Assembly (NCBI GenBank): GCA_045120955.1
Contig: JBGVFH010000033.1
Span: forward strand, 1-39,716
Direction: 5' to 3'
From: JAZMZS01 sp045120955
GTDB taxonomy: Bacteria > Bacillota > Clostridia > Oscillospirales > CAG-272
DNA: 39,716 nt
The notes beneath the pieces were generated by a model that ran no database searches, had not been told where the DNA came from, and saw only the letters and a program-made list of their open reading frames with translations. Made by a program: the position numbers and the translations under genes. Below, in pieces: positions 24,632 to 32,648 of the stretch. Position 1 is the first letter of the stretch, and the number at the start of each line of letters is the position of its first letter.

Positions 24632-25606
24632 ATGTGCACAGCAATAAGCTATAAAACAACAGACCGATATTTCGGCAGAACGCTCGACCTTGAGCACTCA
24701 TACGGGGAGGCTGTAATTATCACAGCCAGAAACTACCCGTTTCATTTCAGACACACAGAAAAGCTATGCTCGCATTATGCGTTTATCGGCATAGGTACCG
24801 AAAGGAATGGATATCCGCTGTACTACGATGCGGTAAACGAAAAGGGGCTGTCTGTAGCTGCTCTGAATTTTCCCGACAATGCCTCCTACAATGTAGGAAA
24901 GATCGGCAAGCTCAACATAGCTGTTTTTGAGCTGATACCCTTCATTCTCGGACAATGCTCGAGCGTTGAGCAAGCCTTGCCTCTGCTGAAAAAAATAAAC
25001 ATAACCTGTGAGTCCTTTGACTCTCAGCTCGGCACCTCCCCGCTTCATTGGATGATATGCGACTCGGAAAAATGCATCGTTGCCGAGCCGATGCAGGAAG
25101 GAATGAAAATTCACGATGACCCGATAGGAGTGCTGACCAACAATCCTCCGTTTGAGTATCATATGCTAAACCTTGTAAATTATATGAACCTCACCCCCGG
25201 CATGCCGCACAACAGCTTTTGCGATGAGCTCAAGCTCACACCCTTCTCAAACGGCATGGGTGCCGTGGGACTTCCCGGAGATATGTCGTCGGCATCGAGA
25301 TTTGTTCGAGCGGCTTTTACAAAGTTAAACGCCGCCGCAGGAAAAGATGAGACAGAGAGCGTGAGTCAGTTTTTTCATATCATGCAGACCGTGAGCCAAA
25401 TAAGCGGCTGTGTCCGACTGCCAAACGGCAAATATGAGCGCACGGTTTATACCTGCTGCTGCAACACCGACAAGGGAATATATTACTACAACACCTACGA
25501 AAACAGCCAAATATTTGCCGTCGATATGAACAAGGAGCACCTTGATCGTGACTCCGTTATCTCATATCCGCTGATGACCGAGGCTCGGTTTAATTATCAA
25601 AACTGA
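24632..25606 (+). CDS. bsh: Bile salt hydrolase (choloylglycine hydrolase family)
   Basis: The enzyme cleaves glycine or taurine from conjugated bile acids. It is an N-terminal nucleophile hydrolase: the start ATG at 24632 is directly followed by the cysteine that becomes residue 1 after methionine removal. An ATG at 24620 is in frame but would bury that cysteine, so I reject it. Other expected active-site residues are visible: R16 and D19 in FGRTLD, asparagine in ALNFPDN, VLTNNPPF, and the arginine in SSASRFVRAAF. The stretch GMGAVGLPGDMSS and KGIYYYNTYENSQI closely resemble lactobacillus and clostridial bile salt hydrolases more than penicillin V acylases. Length is 324 residues. The repeat begins two bases after its stop. 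Confidence 0.93.
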   Translation: MCTAISYKTTDRYFGRTLDLEHSYGEAVIITARNYPFHFRHTEKLCSHYAFIGIGTERNGYPLYYDAVNEKGLSVAALNFPDNASYNVGKIGKLNIAVFELIPFILGQCSSVEQALPLLKKINITCESFDSQLGTSPLHWMICDSEKCIVAEPMQEGMKIHDDPIGVLTNNPPFEYHMLNLVNYMNLTPGMPHNSFCDELKLTPFSNGMGAVGLPGDMSSASRFVRAAFTKLNAAAGKDETESVSQFFHIMQTVSQISGCVRLPNGKYERTVYTCCCNTDKGIYYYNTYENSQIFAVDMNKEHLDRDSVISYPLMTEARFNYQN

Positions 25607-25607
25607 A

Positions 25608-25712
25608 GCGGGCAGTGCCCGCAACCATCCTCTCGCCTATTGTATCTTTGGATCTTCTTTAACTCAACCAAACGGCGGGGCGTAATTACAAAATTTCTTA
25701 TGCAATAAAAAA
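25608..25712 (+). repeat. Terminator-associated repeat, copy after bsh (subtype A)
   Basis: It starts with GCGGGCAGTGCCCGC two bases after the bsh stop codon, contains CATCCTCTCGCC and AACGGCGGGGCG, and ends with TTATGCAATAAAAAA. It has the same 105-base length as the tandem copies. The final A-run forms the T-run of the convergent terminator. Confidence 0.9.
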
Positions 25713-25748
25713 TCACGGTAAAGCTTCGGCTGGCTCTCCGTGATTTTT
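25708..25748. terminator. Terminator between bsh and the SCIFF-RelQ operon
   Basis: AAAAATCACGG pairs with CCGTGATTTTT, with a small AGC-TTCG-GCT hairpin in the loop. The flanks are A-rich on the left and T-rich on the right, so it can act on both strands. Confidence 0.82.
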
Positions 25749-25762
25749 ATTTCATTTATTTA

Positions 25763-26452
25763 TCAGTCGCACATGGCAGAGCGGAGCTTGTCCATTCTTC
25801 TGTCAAGGTCAGCGCTGATCTCAGCGCAGTTATAGAGCTCCTGTGCCATCTCCTCTGTATAAACCCTATCCTTTTTGTAGCAAAGCTGATGCTCAAGGCT
25901 CGCCCAAAAATCCATAGCTATAGTGCGAAGCTGTATCTCCACATTCATGATATGCTTTTCGTTGGCGAGGAATATCGGTATTCCCACTATAAGATGGAGA
26001 CTGCGGTATCCGTTATCTTTTGGGTGCTGTATGTAGTCCTTTTTCACTATCAGGGTAATGTCGTCCTGCTTCAACAGTGCGTCCGCAAGCATATATACAT
26101 CCTCGATAAAGGAACAGCACACACGCACTCCAGCAACATCATACACCGAGTCCCTTATTGCGCTGAGAGTGTACGGAAGCCCGTATTTTTCGAGCTTTTT
26201 CTTTATTCCCACGGGGGATTTAAGACGGCATTTTATAGTGCTTATCGGATTTCTGTCATGCTGAAGTGAAAACTCCTCGTTTAACACATTGAACTTTGTC
26301 TCTATCTCCATCATTGCACACTTGTAATATGACATCAGCTTGACAAAGCCCTGTGTCTTTTCCTTCATTTCTTCAAGAACTTCCTCGCTGAAAAGAGCGT
26401 GTACTTCGCCAAGCTCAATTTGCGGCGTACCTGCCTTTTTTTCCTGTTGCAT
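25763..26452 (-). CDS. relQ: Small alarmone synthetase, RelQ type
   Basis: It should make (p)ppGpp from GTP or GDP and ATP. The 229-residue protein consists of a RelA/SpoT synthetase domain without hydrolase or regulatory domains: IKCRLKSPVGIKKKLEKYG, DVAGVRVCC, KDNGYRSLHLIV, and VEIQLRTIAMDFWASLEH. These include the nucleotide-binding and catalytic segments of the family. A TTG at 26464 lies within the GGAGGG ribosome site, so the ATG at 26452 is preferred. It is the last gene of a run behind the decarboxylase (21-base gap). Confidence 0.92.
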   Translation of the reverse strand: MQQEKKAGTPQIELGEVHALFSEEVLEEMKEKTQGFVKLMSYYKCAMMEIETKFNVLNEEFSLQHDRNPISTIKCRLKSPVGIKKKLEKYGLPYTLSAIRDSVYDVAGVRVCCSFIEDVYMLADALLKQDDITLIVKKDYIQHPKDNGYRSLHLIVGIPIFLANEKHIMNVEIQLRTIAMDFWASLEHQLCYKKDRVYTEEMAQELYNCAEISADLDRRMDKLRSAMCD

Positions 26453-26473
26453 TTTACCCTCCAAGCTTTTTTA

Positions 26474-27817
26474 TTATTGCTCCACAACAATACAGCTCTC
26501 GATGCCGTAATATTCAAATACACGCACGGCACTCTCGTCTATCTCTTCTCCGCACACAGCAACGGGAATTGCAGGAGGACAGCTGACCGATGCCGAAGCG
26601 AGCACCCGTCCGATACATTCGTGTATATCCAGCTCACGGCTCTGAGAAAACAGCGCCTCTCTTGCCGACATTGTCCTTTTCGGTTTTAGAAGCTGAGGCA
26701 TCCTATCGTTGATAGGTGCTCTCCGCTTTACCGACAAAAGCGCCCTCTCAAGCCTCAACAGCCCCTCCTCGCCAAGCTCGGGGGTCAGCATCATAACGGC
26801 ATAATCAGGGTCGGAGAATTCGCATACGATATCCTTTTCATATAACAGCTGTGAAAGCTCACGCCCCGTATATCCGTAATCTTTTGAGAAGACGGTCAGC
26901 TTCAGCACCTCGTCTCCCAAAAGAGTATATCCTGCATCCGCCAACCGTTGCTTTAGCTTTGTCAGCTTCTCCGCAAAAGCGGCGAGCCTCTCTCTGTAGC
27001 CGTCCGATATATATCTGTTTGCCATATCGAGTGACTGCAATATCAGATATGACGGGCTTGTAGATGCAAAAAGCGACATCGCACTCTGTGCCTGTGTCAC
27101 ACACACCCGAGGGGCTATATTCGAGATATGAAGATACGCACCGCCCGTCAGCACGGGCAAAGTTTTATGTGCGGAGTCACAGCACATATCGGCACCGAGC
27201 GCTATCGGATGACGGGACTCGGGCAGAAAATTCAGATACGCTCCGTGTGCGTTATCAACAAGCAGCAAAACACCGTATTTGTGACACACCTGAGACAGCC
27301 CCGCTATATCCGCAATATTGCCGAGATAGTCGGGACTTGTGATATATACAGCGGCAGGCTTGCTGCTCATGGCTGACAAATACCCGTCAAGCAGCTTTGG
27401 AGTGATATGGCAGGTCACAATATCCTGCCCGACAGGTGAAAAGATCCACTCTATATCAATATCGAGCAATGCCGCCGCACACATAAACGCCTTGTGTGCA
27501 TTTCGCCCCGCACAAACCGTGACCCTCTCCGATCCGTGACTTGTGCAAAGCATTGCAAGATACAGCATAGCACGAATTGAAAGCGATGAGCCTTGCGCAG
27601 AATACAGCGTTTTTGCCGTGCCGAAAAGCTCGGATGCATTATGCTCGCTTTGCGCAATTATCCCCTCAGCATTGTATAAAACATCCGCACCCTCTATCTC
27701 CGTGATGTCAAAGCTCTCGATGCCGAGAAAGCTCTCTCCCTTGTGTCCCGGCATATGCAATCTGAGCTTATTGCTCTGTGCATATTCTCTTACAAAATCA
27801 CAGATAGGCGTATTCAT
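26474..27817 (-). CDS. Orn/Lys/Arg decarboxylase family protein
   Basis: This PLP enzyme of the fold-type I basic amino acid decarboxylase family shows LRLHMPGHKG, the phosphate-binding YSAQGSSLS segment, DNAHGAYL, and the Schiff-base lysine in DSAHKTLPVLTGGAY (about residue 218). The C-terminal domain is present. It has 447 residues and lacks the N-terminal wing of the larger enterobacterial enzymes, as usual in Bacillota. Polyamine or cadaverine production is likely, but arginine, lysine and ornithine specificity cannot be told apart here. The start is ATG 27817, or GTG 27823, which overlaps the stop of the SCIFF maturase by four bases. No strong ribosome site is seen, consistent with coupling. 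Confidence 0.9.
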   Translation of the reverse strand: MNTPICDFVREYAQSNKLRLHMPGHKGESFLGIESFDITEIEGADVLYNAEGIIAQSEHNASELFGTAKTLYSAQGSSLSIRAMLYLAMLCTSHGSERVTVCAGRNAHKAFMCAAALLDIDIEWIFSPVGQDIVTCHITPKLLDGYLSAMSSKPAAVYITSPDYLGNIADIAGLSQVCHKYGVLLLVDNAHGAYLNFLPESRHPIALGADMCCDSAHKTLPVLTGGAYLHISNIAPRVCVTQAQSAMSLFASTSPSYLILQSLDMANRYISDGYRERLAAFAEKLTKLKQRLADAGYTLLGDEVLKLTVFSKDYGYTGRELSQLLYEKDIVCEFSDPDYAVMMLTPELGEEGLLRLERALLSVKRRAPINDRMPQLLKPKRTMSAREALFSQSRELDIHECIGRVLASASVSCPPAIPVAVCGEEIDESAVRVFEYYGIESCIVVEQ

Positions 27818-27819
27818 AG

Positions 27820-29199
27820 TCACTTTTCAACAGCCTTTGCCGCTTCAAGCATAATGGCACATTCCATACGCTTGCGAAACAGCTCACAGCCGTACTTATA
27901 TACACCGCTGACCGAGCCTGTTGCATGATATGCGTTCGCCGCACATCCGCCCGAGCAATACAGCTTTGCCCAGCAGTCGGCGCACTCAGGTCGGGAATAA
28001 ACATTGCATGAAGCAAACTCACCCACAACTGCGGTATTTGTCACGCCGTCCCATATATTTCCGAGCTTGAACTTCTCGTCTCCGACAAACTGATGGCACG
28101 GATAAAGATCTCCCCACGGAGTAACAGCCATATATTCAGTTCCCGAGCCGCAGCCCGACACACGCTTGTAAATGCATGGTCCTCCCTTAAGATCTATCAT
28201 ATAGTGATAGAAGGTAAAGGGCTTGCCTTCTCGGCGGCGTTCCAGCATAAGAGCGGCGAGCTTTTCGTACTGCTCAAACACTATCGCTTTGTCCTCCTCG
28301 GTAAGTGCCGACGGGTCGGAGGGCGCACAGACGACAGGCTCCATACTAAGCTCGGTAAAGCCGAGGGACAGCATCTCTTTTATATCCTCCAAAAAGTCGG
28401 GGTTTGCATGAGTGAAGGTCCCTCTCATATAATAATTTTTGCCGCCGCGCATGCTGACAAAGCGCTGAAACTTGGGAACTATTTTCTCCCAGCTTCCGAC
28501 TCCCGCATAGTCAACACGGTAGCGGTCGTGTACTTCCTTTCTTCCGTCAAGGCTGAGCACGACATTGCTCATCTCCTTGTTTGAAAACTCTATGACATCG
28601 TCATCGACAAGCACGCCGTTGGTCGTCAGAGTAAAGCGGAAATTCTTGCCGCACTCCTTTTCACGCACACGGGCATAAGCTACAAGCTCCTTTATCATGT
28701 CAAAATTCATCAAGGGCTCGCCGCCGAAAAAATCGACCTCGAGATTTCTGCGTCCGTGTGAATTTTCAATAAGAAAATCAAGCGCACGCTTGCCCACTTC
28801 AAGACTCATTATTGCGCGCTCGCCCTGATATTTTCCCTGTGAAGCAAAGCAGTAAGCGCAGTTGAGATTGCAGGTGTGTGCAACGTGCAGACAAAGCGCC
28901 TTTACTACACCCGAGGTCTTGCGCTTGAGTGTATCTGCCATGTGAGAGAAGGTGTCAGGGGTAAAGAGCTTGCCTTCGGCCTTCAGCTCCTCTATCTGAG
29001 ACAAGCACTCCTCTAACTCTTCCCTTGTAACATCCTCACGCCCCGCATACTTTTCGAGCATTGCGGAAATTATGCTTTCCCTGTCGCAGCTCTCATACAT
29101 CTCTATCATATCATAGGCAACCTCGTCCACAACGTGAACAGAGCCTGAAAATATGTCAAGAACGATATTGAGTCCTCCGAGTTTATAACAATGTATCAT
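27820..29199 (-). CDS. SCIFF radical SAM peptide maturase
   Basis: It forms thioether crosslinks in the SCIFF precursor encoded just upstream. The 459-residue enzyme has an N-terminal peptide-recognition (RRE-like) region, a radical SAM domain with CNLNCAYC (cysteines 110, 114 and 117) and the FFGGEPLMNF SAM-binding segment, and a C-terminal SPASM domain with cysteines in GGPCIYKRVSGCGSG, YPCHQF, and CADCWAKLYCSGGC. This matches the CteB-type maturases. CAGGAG supports the ATG at 29199. A hairpin terminator between it and the peptide gene would reduce its expression relative to the peptide. Confidence 0.94.
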   Translation of the reverse strand: MIHCYKLGGLNIVLDIFSGSVHVVDEVAYDMIEMYESCDRESIISAMLEKYAGREDVTREELEECLSQIEELKAEGKLFTPDTFSHMADTLKRKTSGVVKALCLHVAHTCNLNCAYCFASQGKYQGERAIMSLEVGKRALDFLIENSHGRRNLEVDFFGGEPLMNFDMIKELVAYARVREKECGKNFRFTLTTNGVLVDDDVIEFSNKEMSNVVLSLDGRKEVHDRYRVDYAGVGSWEKIVPKFQRFVSMRGGKNYYMRGTFTHANPDFLEDIKEMLSLGFTELSMEPVVCAPSDPSALTEEDKAIVFEQYEKLAALMLERRREGKPFTFYHYMIDLKGGPCIYKRVSGCGSGTEYMAVTPWGDLYPCHQFVGDEKFKLGNIWDGVTNTAVVGEFASCNVYSRPECADCWAKLYCSGGCAANAYHATGSVSGVYKYGCELFRKRMECAIMLEAAKAVEK

Positions 29200-29223
29200 A
29201 TTTTATCTCCTGTAAAATAAAGT

Positions 29224-29253
29224 CACAAAAAATGCCGCCGAAAACGGCGGCAT
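29224..29253 (-). terminator. Attenuating terminator between SCIFF peptide and maturase
   Basis: Perfect nine-base arms ATGCCGCCG and CGGCGGCAT with a four-base loop are followed on the minus strand by TTTTTTG. It lies between the stop of the peptide gene and the maturase start, so only read-through transcripts reach the maturase. Confidence 0.82.
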
Positions 29254-29270
29254 ATAGGCGCAAATTCGGA

Positions 29271-29426
29271 TTACTTGCTTGCCTGCTTTGTGTTTTCGCA
29301 CTGCTGATTTGCAATGCCGCAGCTTGTCTTGCATGCAGACTGGCAGGATGTCTGGCACTCACCGCAACCGCCGTTCTTTGCACTTGCGCAAAGGTTTTTT
29401 GTATCAAGAGTTTTGATATGCTTCAT
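29271..29426 (-). CDS. SCIFF peptide precursor (six cysteines in forty-five residues)
   Basis: This 51-residue peptide is shorter than most gene callers accept. It begins MKHIKTLDTKNL, the conserved SCIFF leader, and its core has cysteines at 21, 24, 28, 32, 36 and 43, with the typical GGCGECQTSCQSACKTSC block. An additional cysteine sits at 13. It ends NTKQASK. The ribosome site TTTGGAGG lies ten bases before the ATG. A full-consensus promoter lies upstream and the maturase gene follows. It is the substrate of the thioether-forming maturase; the physiological role of SCIFF peptides remains unknown. Confidence 0.95.
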   Translation of the reverse strand: MKHIKTLDTKNLCASAKNGGCGECQTSCQSACKTSCGIANQQCENTKQASK

Positions 29427-29463
29427 AATCTATGGTCCTCCAAAGAATATATATTTTTTAGTT

Positions 29464-29492
29464 ATTATATCACATCGTATTTGATAAGTCAA
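29464..29492 (-). promoter_or_regulatory. Promoter of the SCIFF operon
   Basis: On the minus strand TTGACT (29492-29487) and TATAAT (29469-29464) are 17 bases apart. Confidence 0.85.
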
Positions 29493-29535
29493 TCAACTAT
29501 ATGCAAAAAAATAGCCGCAACAACAAGATTTTTAC

Positions 29536-29733
29536 TTATTTCGACTTATAGTACAAATAGCAATGACAGTACCCCTCAAAGTCCGCATCAGCTATCTGTT
29601 CTCTGAATTCCCTGCACATACATTTTGTGTCTTCGTTTCGCTCCATGCGGCACGGACAGTAGCCTCCCGTTCGCTCAAGTCCCTTTTTTACAGCATCAAC
29701 GATCTCTTTGTCCGCATTCAATGTTATTTTCAT
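29536..29733 (-). CDS. Ferredoxin-thioredoxin reductase catalytic-domain-like small protein
   Basis: This 65-residue protein has six cysteines in the order CPC (26-28), CMC (38-40), CHC (56-58), the arrangement of the FTR catalytic subunit (CPC, CPC, CHC), though the spacing is different and the protein is much shorter. In FTR these residues hold a [4Fe-4S] cluster and the redox-active disulfide. An electron-transfer or disulfide-reducing role is plausible but not shown. I chose the ATG at 29733, preceded by AAGGAG, over the longer frame from 29769. It lies just upstream of the SCIFF promoter but is likely a separate unit. Confidence 0.78.
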   Translation of the reverse strand: MKITLNADKEIVDAVKKGLERTGGYCPCRMERNEDTKCMCREFREQIADADFEGYCHCYLYYKSK

Positions 29734-29859
29734 GACGTGCTCCTTATTTAAAAGAATGTGTATACGCATATTCTATCATATTTTATGCCGTGAGTATATA
29801 CCTTGTGGAAAAATTTACATTTGTCGGCGGGACAGCGGATAATTTAATTTGAAAAATTG

Positions 29860-29888
29860 TTTACAAACGGGCAGAAACAATGTATAAT
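29860..29888 (+). promoter_or_regulatory. Promoter of the RnfC-RnfD fusion gene
   Basis: TTTACA at 29860-29865 and TATAAT at 29883-29888 are 17 bases apart. Confidence 0.75.
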
Positions 29889-29940
29889 AATTTCGTATAA
29901 TTATCTTATGAAAAGAAATACGAGGTGAGTTTTTGTTAGC

Positions 29941-32520
29941 ATGGGATATGGAAACGGAATAAAGCTTAAAAAGCCCGCTTATACAAAAGACACAAATCTT
30001 TACAGGATAGAAAACATCCCACAGGTTTTCATACCCGTGGGTGAGCACTATACGGTCACGGCACAAAAGGGCGACCGTGTACTTGTCGGTCAGCTGCTCG
30101 GTGTAGCACTCGGCAAGCAGATACCGCTTCATTGCAGCGTTTCAGGTACTGTAAAGGAAATTGTAAAGGTCAGCGGCAAAGAATATATCAGAATAGAAAA
30201 CGACGGAAAATACGAGCTGTGCTCGGATATAGCTCCTTGCGAAAAGCGTCTTTCTCAAATGAGCGCAGACGAGATGATAGACCGCATAAGGCTGTGCGGC
30301 ATACACGACTGGAAAAAGCTCTCCGCATCCATAGGCAAGACAAAGCGTTTTGTCATAAACTGCCTTGACATGGATCCGTATATGTCCGACAAAAAATGCG
30401 CTATTGCAAACAGCGCAAAGGAGATAGTCAGCGGAGCAAAAATAATACTCAAGATATTGGGTCTTCGTCTGTGTGAGTTCGTTATAGAAAAGCACAGCAC
30501 GGATGCGATAAACGACCTCATAGATTACATAGGTGATTCGAGCTTTTTTGATATTGTCGAAACAAGCGGAAAATATCCCTTTGGCGAAGAGGAAAGAATA
30601 ATATCGCTCCTACCCGAAAACGAGGAGCTTGAGAGCGATGAGCTGTGCATACTCGATGTGCACACAGTATGCGCCGTTTACAATGCGTTTTCTCAGGGAA
30701 TGCCCTACGTCAGAAGAATAGTAAGCATCGGCGGCTCGGCAACATACGAGGATGGCTGCTATGACATTCCGCTCGGCACGCCGATAAAATATATTGCAGA
30801 GCAATGCGCCGAAGACGAGGAGGAAGAGCCTGTTCCCTACAGCACCGTGATAGGCGGCGTGATGCAGGGGCAGCTTGCGGACGGGGGTGCGCTTGTCGAG
30901 GACGGTACGCATTGCATCAGCTTTATAAAGAGCAGCGAGCTTGAAGTTCGCACGGGTGCGTGTATAGGCTGTACACGGTGCGACAAGGCGTGCCCCGACA
31001 AGCTCTTACCCTCCGTCTTTATCGAAAAGCACGAGGCGGACTTTGACGAGGCGGTGTCACTCAGCGGCATGGACTGGTGCAACGAGTGCGGTGCGTGTTC
31101 ATTCGTATGCCCCGCAAAGATACCGATATGCGAGATAGCAAAGGGAAACAAAGCTCCCCTCTTACCCGATAAAAGAGACAAAAAGAGAAAGATCACACAG
31201 GCTCCTTTCGTATCTCATAACGAAAGCGTAAAAACGTTAAATCTTGACCTGATACTCGCACTCACAGCACTGCTTGCATGGGCGGTATGCTGCTTTGGAC
31301 TGAGAGCGCTGTGCATCGCCGCAATATCGGTCGGCACAGCGGTATTGACGGAGCTTTTGTTCAATTTTCTGACAAAAGCAAGCCCGCTCGGAATAAGAAA
31401 TCTAAACTCTGTCGTTTGCGGTCTGATGTGTGCGCTTACACTCAGCACGGACATACCGCTGTATGTCGGCGCTATCACAGCTTTTTTTGCAGTGATATTT
31501 ATTAAAGGTGCGTTTGGCGGAAACGGCAAAAACATCATTCACTCGGCTTTCAGCGCAAGAGTGCTCGCCTCGCTTTTCTGGCATGATGCGTTCGTCTTTG
31601 ACTCTGCGCAAAGATACACGATGTTTGATTATCTGCTCGGCAACACCGAGGGCGCTATGGGTGAGGTATCGGTCATCATACTTGCCGCAGCCTTCCTGTA
31701 TCTTGTAATTCGCCGTGTCCTCTCAGCGATAACTCCGATAGTGATGCTATCCACCTTTGCAGTTATTACATTTCTTACGGCTCCCGAGGGCAATGCGATA
31801 AACACCGTGCAAATAATGCTCGTAAACTCTGCCGTTATATTTGTCAGCGTGTTCTGCGCGGCCGAATATTCAACAGTGCCGAAATCAAAGCTCGGACGAG
31901 TAGCACACGGCATAATCTGCGGTGCACTTGCCGCCTTGATAGGCAGGTATACCTCATATGAGGGAGCATATATTGCGGTACTTATCTCAAGCTTTGTCAC
32001 TCCCTTATTTAACCGCTTGCGGCAGGCAGAACCGTTTGAGGATGATGACGACAGCTATCATGATGATGAAGCTACGCTCAGCCCGGTATTTTCCGAAGAC
32101 AGCGATGAACGGACAGATCAAGGCGAGAATGAAACGGTCGGGCGCAAAAGCTATAACACGGAAACAGCAGATGAGCCTATGCCTACAAGCATTTTTGAGA
32201 CTTCAGAGCTGTCCGAGGACGGCACAGCGATATCGGATGATGCCGAGAAAACGGGAGAGCTTTCCGACAGCCGTGAATTTAGCATAGAAAGAGCAGACGA
32301 GATACTCGAGCATCTTTCGGCTGAGATAGGTATTCTTACCGGCAAAGAAAGATCTGTGGAAATTACCAACGATAACAGCAGTCATGACACCGAAACCGAC
32401 AAAACAGAAGCCATGTCCTCTACTGCTCTGTTTAACAAATTGTTCAACGAAGCTGACTTTGAGGACACGGACCTAAAGGATGAAGAGGATATTTTATCCG
32501 CACCCAAGGACAAAAATTGA
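29941..32520 (+). CDS. RnfC-RnfD fusion protein with acidic C-terminal tail
   Basis: Rnf complexes couple ferredoxin-NAD electron transfer to ion pumping. Residues 1-330 resemble RnfC, with the N-terminal barrel-sandwich (VGEHYTVTAQKGDRVLVGQ) and further RnfC domains, followed by two ferredoxin-type clusters CIGCTRCDKACP (near 341) and CNECGACSFVCP (near 380). Residues 434-690 are a polytopic membrane domain like RnfD/NqrB, including FGGNGKNIIHSAFSAR and LLGNTEGAMGEVS. The SGAT-type threonine motif that carries covalent FMN in RnfD is not visible between those segments. Residues 695-859 form a very acidic, low-complexity tail. The ribosome site GAGGTGAG is rather far from the ATG. No rnfA, B, E or G is adjacent, so partners must lie elsewhere, or the protein acts alone. 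Confidence 0.85.
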   Translation: MGYGNGIKLKKPAYTKDTNLYRIENIPQVFIPVGEHYTVTAQKGDRVLVGQLLGVALGKQIPLHCSVSGTVKEIVKVSGKEYIRIENDGKYELCSDIAPCEKRLSQMSADEMIDRIRLCGIHDWKKLSASIGKTKRFVINCLDMDPYMSDKKCAIANSAKEIVSGAKIILKILGLRLCEFVIEKHSTDAINDLIDYIGDSSFFDIVETSGKYPFGEEERIISLLPENEELESDELCILDVHTVCAVYNAFSQGMPYVRRIVSIGGSATYEDGCYDIPLGTPIKYIAEQCAEDEEEEPVPYSTVIGGVMQGQLADGGALVEDGTHCISFIKSSELEVRTGACIGCTRCDKACPDKLLPSVFIEKHEADFDEAVSLSGMDWCNECGACSFVCPAKIPICEIAKGNKAPLLPDKRDKKRKITQAPFVSHNESVKTLNLDLILALTALLAWAVCCFGLRALCIAAISVGTAVLTELLFNFLTKASPLGIRNLNSVVCGLMCALTLSTDIPLYVGAITAFFAVIFIKGAFGGNGKNIIHSAFSARVLASLFWHDAFVFDSAQRYTMFDYLLGNTEGAMGEVSVIILAAAFLYLVIRRVLSAITPIVMLSTFAVITFLTAPEGNAINTVQIMLVNSAVIFVSVFCAAEYSTVPKSKLGRVAHGIICGALAALIGRYTSYEGAYIAVLISSFVTPLFNRLRQAEPFEDDDDSYHDDEATLSPVFSEDSDERTDQGENETVGRKSYNTETADEPMPTSIFETSELSEDGTAISDDAEKTGELSDSREFSIERADEILEHLSAEIGILTGKERSVEITNDNSSHDTETDKTEAMSSTALFNKLFNEADFEDTDLKDEEDILSAPKDKN

Positions 32521-32539
32521 TATTTATCATATGCAAAGA

Positions 32540-32571
32540 GCACTTACCGAAAACACGGTAAGTGCTTTTTT
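32540..32571 (+). terminator. Terminator after the RnfC-RnfD fusion
   Basis: Ten-base arms GCACTTACCG and CGGTAAGTGC are followed by TTTTTT. From here to 32648 nothing further is evident. Confidence 0.88.
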
Positions 32572-32648
32572 CTGTGCAAAGGAAGTTTAGAAAGGAAGTA
32601 TAGCAAAGAGCCGCTCCAAAGAAATACTGTCAAAGCATTGTTACAGGC

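Noticed and set aside
29183..29407. 74-residue frame on the minus strand over the SCIFF region
   Set aside because: It is a shifted frame of the SCIFF gene and runs through the terminator; the 51-residue SCIFF frame has the conserved motif and ribosome site.
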